This document shows positions 58,439 through 64,000 of a DNA stretch of 64,000 nucleotides, piece by piece. Position 1 is the stretch's first letter; each line of letters starts with the position of its first letter. A program made the translations under genes and the position numbers. The notes beneath the pieces are model-generated. The model saw only the letters and a program-made list of their open reading frames with translations, was not told where the DNA came from and did not search any database. Source of the stretch: Acidimicrobiia bacterium (lineage in GTDB: Bacteria > Actinomycetota > Acidimicrobiia > Acidimicrobiales > Bin134); contig JAJDYU010000044.1 in assembly GCA_022825005.1 (NCBI GenBank), positions 1 through 64,000 of the forward strand. The letters run 5' to 3'.

Positions 58439-60388
58439 TCAAACCGCAGCCGGTGGGCGGAGGCGGTCGGCGATGGCCCGGGTGAGGCGGTCGAGGATGC
58501 TGGCCAGCAGCACGATGGCGATGCCGGCCTCGAATCCCCGCCCCACAGCGTCGCTGCGCCGCAGCCCCCTAACGGCCTCCAGTCCCAGACCTCCGCCACC
58601 GACCAGACCGGCGATGACCACCATGGCCAAAATCAGCATGATCACCTGATTCACCGCCACCATCAGCTCGGGAGCGGCCAGGGGCATCTCCACCCGGCGC
58701 AGGCGCTGGCTGCGAGTAGCGCCGAAGCTCTCGGCCGCCTCATGGATTTCCGCGGGCACTCGGCGCAGCCCCAGGTCGGTGTAGTGGACCGCGGCCGGGA
58801 AGGCATAGATCACCGAGGCGATGATGCCCGGGATGCGCCCCACGTGGAAGAGGGTGATCACCGGAACCAGCAGCACGAAGCTGGGGATGGTCTGGAAGAA
58901 GTCCAGCACCGGTTTGAGGGCGGCGCGGAGCAGATCATTGTGCGAGGTCATGATGCCCACCGGCACGCCCAGCGCCAGGGTGATGACCACGCCCACGAGG
59001 GTCTGGGCCAGGGTGTCCATCGACAGCGCCCACATGCCCAAGAATCCAATGGCGAACAAAGCCGCACCGATGCCGATGGCCAGTCGGATTCCCCGGGCCC
59101 ACAGGCCTAAGGCCATCCCGATCCCGATCATGGCCGGCCATGGGATGTCAGACGAGAGCAGCTCGCGCAGCGGGGTCACAAACTCCAGGGTTACGAAGTC
59201 GCTGAACGGTCCGGTCCCGATTCCCGAGTTGGCGATGTCGTAGAGGTTGTCTCGGGCCCAATCGGTGGCGTCGTTCACATACGGGGCGAATTGCCAGTTC
59301 AACGACTCGGGGAACTCGTTTTGGCCGAGAATTCCCCCGATCACCGCTACCACCGAAACCGCGGCGGCCAGCCATCGCATGGCCCGGGCGTCTCGGCCGG
59401 GATCAGCGGTGACGATCCCGGTGGAGAAGCGGTCTAGCACGATGGCCATGATCACGATGGCGATGCCGGCCTCAGAGGCCCTCCCCACGTCGATGTTCTG
59501 CATGGACCGAAGCACCACCTGGCCCAGCCCGCCGGCGCCGATGAAGGCGGCGATGACCACCATGCTCATGGCCAGCATGGTGGTTTGGTTCATGCCGGCG
59601 AAGATGGCCGGACGGGCCTGGGGGAGCCGGACCAATCGGAGTGTCTGGCGTTCAGTGGCGCCGAACATCTCCGACGCCTCGACGGTGACTTGGGGGACGG
59701 TGCGCAGGCCCACCTCGGTAAGGCGCACCACCGGCGCCAAGGCGAAGATAACTGTGGAGATCAAGGCCGGCACCCGTCCGAACCCGAACAGCAGCACGAA
59801 GGGGATGAGGTAGACGAACCCCGGCATGGTCTGCATGGCGTCCAGAGTGGGACGCACAACCCGGGCCACCGACTCGTTGCGCCAGGCCGCAATGCCCAGC
59901 GGAATGCCGATTATCACTGAGATGAGTACCGACACGCTCATCAGCGCCAGGGTGGCGAAGGACTCCGCCCAGAGATCTACAACCCCGATGAGCGCGACAC
60001 TCGCCAACCCCAGCGCCCCGGCGATCCGCCCCCGGGTCCACCACAGGCCCAGCCCGGTGAACAGCGGGTAGGAGAACCACGGGAACCACTTGAGGATCGA
60101 CTCCAACCGGCGGATGCCCCAGTCGATGGCGTCGGTGATCGGATTCAGAAAAACGGTGTACAGCCAGTGAGAAGTCTGGTTGTTGATCAGCCATCGCCGG
60201 GCCCGGTCAATGGGATCGGCCAGCTCGATGTCCCAGGAAACGGGAAAGATCCCGAAATTGGTGAACAGCCGGAACACCAAGACCAGCACCACGATTGTGC
60301 CTACGGCCAAGATGAAGCGGGCTAGACGGTGCTCAGGGGCAGTGCGAAGCCCAGCGGCTCTGGTGCGGACCTCGTCTACCGCCGTCAT
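58439..60388 (-). CDS. Glycine betaine/proline ABC permease, fused double ProW
   Basis: Permease of 649 residues made of two ProW-like modules. Module 1 runs to about residue 330 (SVLISVIIGIPLGIAAWRNE, QTMPGFVYLIPFVLLFGFG, EASEMFGATERQTLRLVRLP, GAGGLGQVVL). Module 2 repeats the order (LALGVPVGIMTSHNDLLRAA, QTIPSFVLLVPVITLFHVG, EAAESFGATRSQRLRRVEMP, GGGGLGLEAV). Each has an EAA loop, so one chain could supply both halves of the pore that ProW normally forms as a dimer. ATG overlaps the ProV stop by 4 nt. Confidence 0.93.
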   Translation of the reverse strand: MTAVDEVRTRAAGLRTAPEHRLARFILAVGTIVVLVLVFRLFTNFGIFPVSWDIELADPIDRARRWLINNQTSHWLYTVFLNPITDAIDWGIRRLESILKWFPWFSYPLFTGLGLWWTRGRIAGALGLASVALIGVVDLWAESFATLALMSVSVLISVIIGIPLGIAAWRNESVARVVRPTLDAMQTMPGFVYLIPFVLLFGFGRVPALISTVIFALAPVVRLTEVGLRTVPQVTVEASEMFGATERQTLRLVRLPQARPAIFAGMNQTTMLAMSMVVIAAFIGAGGLGQVVLRSMQNIDVGRASEAGIAIVIMAIVLDRFSTGIVTADPGRDARAMRWLAAAVSVVAVIGGILGQNEFPESLNWQFAPYVNDATDWARDNLYDIANSGIGTGPFSDFVTLEFVTPLRELLSSDIPWPAMIGIGMALGLWARGIRLAIGIGAALFAIGFLGMWALSMDTLAQTLVGVVITLALGVPVGIMTSHNDLLRAALKPVLDFFQTIPSFVLLVPVITLFHVGRIPGIIASVIYAFPAAVHYTDLGLRRVPAEIHEAAESFGATRSQRLRRVEMPLAAPELMVAVNQVIMLILAMVVIAGLVGGGGLGLEAVRGLRRSDAVGRGFEAGIAIVLLASILDRLTRAIADRLRPPAAV

Positions 60389-61428
60389 CCGCGGTTCTCA
60401 ACAAGAACACCGGCTACGTCTTCCCCGCGCAACACTCCAACCGGCGCTTGTTGCTCATCGCAGACCACCACAGGAGAGGTGGACCCGAGCAAGTGGGGGA
60501 GCACGGCCTCCAGCGGCGTGGTCATCGAGACCAGCGGCCACCCCGGGTCGATAGCGGCACCATCGAGGGGACGCATCAGCGTGCAGGCCTGCAAGACCTT
60601 GGCCACCGGGGCGTCTTGAGTGAACGCCCGCACATAGTCGTCTGCCGGGTTGGTGAGAATCTCCACCGGAGTGCCGACCTGCACGAAGGTTCCGTCGTTC
60701 ATGATGGCGATCCGGTCGGCCAGCTTCAGCGCTTCGGCAAAATCGTGGGTGATGAACACCAACGTCCGCTGGAGTTTGAGCTGGAGATCTATGAGCTCGT
60801 CTTGCATGTCGCGGCGGATGAGCGGGTCGAGGGCCGAGAACGGCTCGTCGAAGAACAGCACTTCGGGATCCACGGCCAGAGCCCGGGCCAGCCCCACTCG
60901 CTGCTGCATACCGCCGCTGAGCTGCTGGGGATAGTGGTCGCCCCAGCCCTCCAATCCGACCGTGTCTAGCAGCTCCCGGGCCCGCTCATGGCGCTGTTGG
61001 CGCTCTACTCCCTGCACCTCGAGCCCGTAGGCCACGTTGTCGACCACTTTGCGGTGGGGGAACAGGCCGAAGTGCTGGAACACCATTGCCATCTTCTGGC
61101 GGCGCAGGTCGCGCAGCGTGGCGCCGTCGGCTTGGGTGAGCTCGGTGCCGCACACTTCGACCCGCCCCTCTGTGGGCTCAACCAAGTGGGAGACGCAGCG
61201 GATGAGGGTGGATTTGCCCGAGCCCGAAAGGCCCATCACCACGAAGGTCTCACCCGGCGCCACCTCGAAGGTGATGTCTCGTACCGCAACCACGCTGCCG
61301 GTCGCGGTTTGGATCTGCTCTCGGGATGCGCCGTCGTTGGCCATTGCCCGCGCCTCGCGAGCCTTGCGCCCGAAGACTTTCCACACGCCTTCGACGCATA
61401 CCTGGGCTGTTTGGCTGGCTGTGTCCAT
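60385..61428 (-). CDS. proV: Glycine betaine/proline ABC ATPase
   Basis: ATPase of 347 residues of the ProV/OpuAA type. It starts with the extended VEGVWKVFGRKAREARAMA segment typical of ProV. Walker A VMGLSGSGKSTLIRCV, signature QLSGGMQQRVGLARAL, Walker B FFDEPFSALDPLIRRDMQ, H-loop FITHDFAEALKLADR. The C-terminal 80 residues resemble a degenerate CBS pair (PLVSMTTPLEAVLPHLLG, VVCDEQQAPVGVLRGEDV) that senses ionic strength in OpuA. Its start is divergent from the TetR gene across 135 nt. Confidence 0.93.
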   Translation of the reverse strand: MDTASQTAQVCVEGVWKVFGRKAREARAMANDGASREQIQTATGSVVAVRDITFEVAPGETFVVMGLSGSGKSTLIRCVSHLVEPTEGRVEVCGTELTQADGATLRDLRRQKMAMVFQHFGLFPHRKVVDNVAYGLEVQGVERQQRHERARELLDTVGLEGWGDHYPQQLSGGMQQRVGLARALAVDPEVLFFDEPFSALDPLIRRDMQDELIDLQLKLQRTLVFITHDFAEALKLADRIAIMNDGTFVQVGTPVEILTNPADDYVRAFTQDAPVAKVLQACTLMRPLDGAAIDPGWPLVSMTTPLEAVLPHLLGSTSPVVVCDEQQAPVGVLRGEDVAGVLVENRG

Positions 61429-61563
61429 CGCCGCTCCCGGTTCCCGACCTTACCGTTGGAACAGCCGGGTACCGGTTTGGGCTCCTCCCACGTTGCAATG
61501 GGGGATGCCGCACGGGAGGCAGGACCGGTCGGGCCAAGATGTTTGGACTACCCTAACCAGACG

Positions 61564-62181
61564 ATGGGAGAGGCGGGCGAGCGCCCCAAAAATCTGCCGG
61601 TGCAAGAGCGGGCTGTGCTCACCCGCGACCGGATTCTGCAAGCAGCCACTGAGGTGATCATCCAGGAGGGCGTATCCTCTCTGACCTTCGACAAGGTGGC
61701 GGCCCGGGCCGGGGTGAGCAAGGGCGGCTTCCTCTACCACTTCGGCTCCAAAGACGCTCTGATCATCGGGTTGCTCAACCAGGTGATGGGAGTTCTCGAC
61801 CATGAGCTGAATGTGCTGGCCGAGGGCATCGACGCGAGCCAGGGGGCGTTCGCGCTGGCTTACCTCGACTATGTGCGGGAACCCACCAAGGCGGCCACCG
61901 ACACTGCGGTGTCGATTCTGGCTGCGGCCGCATTGGACGACGATCATCTGGACAGCACCCGGGCGACGTTCCAGCGCTGGCAGGATCGGCTGTGCCAAGA
62001 CGACGGGCTCGACGAAACGGTGGCACTGCTGGCCCGGGTCGTCGGCGACGGGCTCTGGCTCATCGACCTGTTCGGGTTGGCACCGCCCACCGCGGAGGAG
62101 CGCAGCAAGGTGATCGACCTGGTTTCCAACCTGATTTCCGATCATGGAGCGGCCCGCGACCTGATGGACTCGGCGGAGTAG
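61564..62181 (+). CDS. TetR-family regulator (BetI-like position)
   Basis: Repressor of 205 residues. The DNA-binding domain is [48 protein letters not shown] (parts). The C-terminal domain (TetR_C_6-like) has [20 protein letters not shown] and [10 protein letters not shown]. Its placement between the betaine transporter and choline dehydrogenase genes suggests control of both, as BetI does, but choline binding is inferred only. ATG at 61564; a longer open frame upstream lies antisense to proV. Its last 40 nt overlap the end of the choline dehydrogenase gene tail to tail. Confidence 0.88.
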   Translation: MGEAGERPKNLPVQERAVLTRDRILQAATEVIIQEGVSSLTFDKVAARAGVSKGGFLYHFGSKDALIIGLLNQVMGVLDHELNVLAEGIDASQGAFALAYLDYVREPTKAATDTAVSILAAAALDDDHLDSTRATFQRWQDRLCQDDGLDETVALLARVVGDGLWLIDLFGLAPPTAEERSKVIDLVSNLISDHGAARDLMDSAE

Positions 62182-63794
62182 ACCGGGGCATCCTGGGGCG
62201 CCAGGGGTTGGCTGCCCAAGATGAGGTCGGCTGCCTTCTCTGCGATCATCATCACCGGCGCGTAGATGTTTCCGTTGGTGACGGTGGGCATCACCGAGGC
62301 GTCCACCACCATCAGGCCCTCGGTTCCGTGAACTTGCATCGTGGCAGGATCGACTACCGACTGGTCATCGGTGCCCATGCGGGCCGTTCCTGAGGGGTGC
62401 AGAGCGGTCTCCGCGTCGCGGGCCACCCAGTCCATGATCTCGTCTTCGGTGGCGATCTCGGGTCCGGGGGACAGCTCGCCGGCGTTGTAGGGGGCGAACG
62501 CCGGCTGGTTCATGATGTGGCGGGTCACCCGGATGGTCTCCACCCACTCGCGCCGATCCTGGGGAGTGGACAGGTAGTTGAACTGGATGGCCGGCTTGGT
62601 ACGGGGGCTTCGCGACTTGATGCGGATATGTCCCCGGGAGTCCGAGTACATGGGCCCGACGTGGACTTGGTAGCCGTGCCCGCTGCTTGGTGCTGAGCCG
62701 TCGTAGCGGATGGCCAGCGGCAAGAAGTGGATCATGAGGTTCGGGTAGGTCTCCTCGGGGTTGGAGCGCACGAAGCCGCCGCCCTCGAAGTGGTTGGTGG
62801 CTCCTGGTCCCTTTCGGGCCAGCCATTGCAAGCCGATCCACGGACGGCGCCACAGCTTGAGATGGGGCTGCATTGACACCGGTTGGCTAGAGGCATATTG
62901 GACGTACACCTCCAAGTGGTCTTGGAGGTTCTCGCCCACCCCAGGCAGGTCGGCCACCACTGGGACGTCCAAAGACTCCAGCAGGCCAGCCGGCCCGACC
63001 CCGGAAAGCTGAAGCAGCTGGGCTGAACCGAAAGCCCCCGCGCACAACAGGATGTTCGCCCCTTGGGCGGTTCGCTTGCGCCCCCTCTGGCGGTACTCCA
63101 CACCTGTGGCCCGCTTGCCCTCGAACAGCACCCGGCTGATGAGGGTTCCGGTTTCCACTTTGAGGTTCTTGCGGCTCGTCACCGGGTGCAGGTAGGCCTG
63201 AGACGCCGAGAGCCGCCGGCCGCGGTGCACGTTGCGGTCGAATGCCGCGAACCCTTCCTGGCGGTAGCCGTTGACGTCGTCGGTCAGCTCGTATCCGGCC
63301 TCCTGCACTGCCCTGAAGAAGGCGGAGAACAGGGGACTGTCTGCTGGCCCCCGCTCCAACACCAGCGGTCCGTCGTCGCCGCGCCACTGGTCCGCCCCGG
63401 CCAGGCAGGTTTCCATGCGCTTGAAGTAGGGCAGACAGTGCCGGTAGTCCCAGTTCTCCATGCCGGGTTCGGCGGCCCATTTGTTGTAGTCAGCGGGGTT
63501 TCCCCGTTGGAAGATCATGCCGTTGATCGAACTGGAACCGCCCAGCACTTTCCCCCGGGCGTGGTATACCCGACGGCCTCCCATGTGGGGTTCGGGCTCG
63601 CTCTCGTACTTCCAGTCGTAGAAGCGGTTTCCGATGGGAAACGCCAAAGCAGCCGGCATGTGAATGAACACATCCCACTTGTAGTCCCGCCGCCCTGCTT
63701 CCAGCACCAGAACGCTGTTATCGGCATCCGCACTCAGTCGGTTGGCCAACGCGCAGCCAGCAGAGCCGCCTCCGACAATGATGAAGTCGTACAA
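62142..63794 (-). CDS. betA: Choline dehydrogenase (GMC oxidoreductase)
   Basis: FAD-dependent GMC oxidoreductase of 550 residues that oxidises choline to betaine aldehyde and probably on to glycine betaine. FAD Rossmann motif [18 protein letters not shown], the GMC signatures [20 protein letters not shown] and [16 protein letters not shown], and the active-site region [13 protein letters not shown] and [19 protein letters not shown] with the conserved His and Asn. Start is TTG at 63792-63794, set by AGGAG 8 nt upstream. Flanked by betaine transport genes. Other GMC alcohol oxidases are similar, but length and motifs agree best with BetA. Confidence 0.9.
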   Translation of the reverse strand: MYDFIIVGGGSAGCALANRLSADADNSVLVLEAGRRDYKWDVFIHMPAALAFPIGNRFYDWKYESEPEPHMGGRRVYHARGKVLGGSSSINGMIFQRGNPADYNKWAAEPGMENWDYRHCLPYFKRMETCLAGADQWRGDDGPLVLERGPADSPLFSAFFRAVQEAGYELTDDVNGYRQEGFAAFDRNVHRGRRLSASQAYLHPVTSRKNLKVETGTLISRVLFEGKRATGVEYRQRGRKRTAQGANILLCAGAFGSAQLLQLSGVGPAGLLESLDVPVVADLPGVGENLQDHLEVYVQYASSQPVSMQPHLKLWRRPWIGLQWLARKGPGATNHFEGGGFVRSNPEETYPNLMIHFLPLAIRYDGSAPSSGHGYQVHVGPMYSDSRGHIRIKSRSPRTKPAIQFNYLSTPQDRREWVETIRVTRHIMNQPAFAPYNAGELSPGPEIATEDEIMDWVARDAETALHPSGTARMGTDDQSVVDPATMQVHGTEGLMVVDASVMPTVTNGNIYAPVMMIAEKAADLILGSQPLAPQDAPVYSAESIRSRAAP

Positions 63795-63818
63795 CGACTG
63801 CTCCTAAAGAGAGGGAAA

Positions 63819-63864
63819 GAGAGCCGGTGTCGGCAGCTCCCGCAAGCCGCCGACACCGGCTCTC
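63819..63864 (-). terminator. Strong hairpin between betaine-binding protein gene and betA
   Basis: GAGAGCCGGTGTCGGC (63819-63834) and GCCGACACCGGCTCTC (63849-63864) form a perfect 16-bp stem with a 14-base loop. On the minus strand it is followed by the pyrimidine run TCTTTCCCTCTCTTT. It may terminate or attenuate transcripts of the binding protein gene before betA, or protect the 3' end of that mRNA. Confidence 0.7.
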
Positions 63865-63873
63865 AGCTGGAGC

Positions 63874-64000
63874 CTAGGAGGGGAGCCAAGCGCTCCAGAC
63901 GTTTTCGTTGGCCGCGATCCAGTTGGCGGCGGCCTCTTCGACCGAGGCCCCGTTGTTTGCGATGTCGGCCAACATGGCGGTCTGGTCGGCGTTGGTGTAA
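63874..64000 (-). CDS. Glycine betaine ABC substrate-binding protein, C-terminal end
   Basis: Partial gene running off the window. The last 42 codons, ending TAG at 63874-63876, read YTNADQTAMLADIANNGASV and EEAAANWIAANENVWSAWLP followed by S. This is the C-terminal pattern of OpuAC/ProX-type binding proteins (EAAxxWxxxNxxxWxxW). It is the missing extracytoplasmic part of the ProV/ProW transporter encoded 2.4 kb downstream on the same strand, with betA between them. Confidence 0.85.
   Translation of the reverse strand, partial: YTNADQTAMLADIANNGASVEEAAANWIAANENVWSAWLPS

Overview
The window is GC-rich, densely coded DNA with many GTG and a few TTG starts, very short intergenic gaps and frequent 1-4 nt start/stop overlaps. 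Gene content (three LLM-type F420-dependent oxidoreductases, an F420/FMN PPOX-fold protein, a PimB-like mannosyltransferase, an MtrA-MtrB-LpqB-like operon, DUF3040, DUF2889, a DUF3488 transglutaminase/DUF58/MoxR trio) points to an actinobacterium. The abundance of catabolic oxidoreductases suggests an Acidimicrobiia-like, possibly marine or host-associated lineage; that last step is inference. About 60 genes, one RNA gene (rnpB), no tRNA, no IS element and no CRISPR array were seen. Only the rnpB region exceeds 300 nt without a protein gene.

Layout. 1-388: 3' part of a CMD/AhpD-family gene whose frame contains a TGA exactly where the second Cys of CxxC is expected, followed by a SECIS-like hairpin (candidate selenoprotein). 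416-15349: catabolic block (epoxide hydrolase, ferric-type ABC transporter behind a palindromic metal-box candidate, alpha/beta hydrolase with Ala at the nucleophile position, acyl-CoA dehydrogenase, TIM-barrel isomerase, P450, F420 oxidoreductase, class III aminotransferase), then a minus-strand run of a ColD-like PLP dehydratase (His in place of Lys), zinc alcohol dehydrogenase and two SDRs, and a YgjP-like metalloprotease. 15450-22124: DUF1214 protein, CitE-like lyase, PPOX protein, class A PBP with calcium-binding-like C-terminal repeats, zinc-ribbon coiled-coil protein, membrane protein. 22181-22551: RNase P RNA on the minus strand. 22592-30613: FGGY kinase, then trpD, queG, a GT4 mannosyltransferase, a membrane protein, an SRPBCC protein, a class I aminotransferase and phosphofructokinase. 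30672-34494: GerMN lipoprotein, histidine kinase, response regulator, inositol monophosphatase. 34576-43681: threonine aldolase, small membrane protein, Nudix, DNA polymerase IV, DUF3040, transglutaminase/DUF58/MoxR, DUF2889. 43732-47684: MFS exporter, zinc ADH, F420 oxidoreductase, GTP cyclohydrolase II.

47730-55175 is one minus-strand operon: ROK repressor, M20 amidohydrolase, sugar-type ABC binding protein and permease, YhfX-like PLP enzyme, ABC ATPase, glucosamine-6-phosphate deaminase. An inverted repeat of the XylR/ROK type overlaps the predicted -10 element directly before the ROK start. The set looks like an uncharacterised uptake and breakdown route for an N-substituted amino sugar. 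55272-58411 holds an F420 oxidoreductase, an acyl-CoA synthetase and a PPOX protein. 58439-64000 is a choline/glycine betaine locus: ProV, a fused double ProW permease, a TetR (BetI-like) regulator, choline dehydrogenase, and the end of a betaine-binding protein.

A recurrent oddity is short tandem duplication at gene ends. Behind the stop codons of the CitE-like gene, dinB and ribA the last codons and stop are echoed about 37-38 nt downstream, with the coding differences synonymous. A related 39-nt repeat sits between the convergent ends of the threonine aldolase and a small membrane gene, a 39-nt in-frame repeat lies inside queG, and a 15-nt triple repeat adjoins rnpB.
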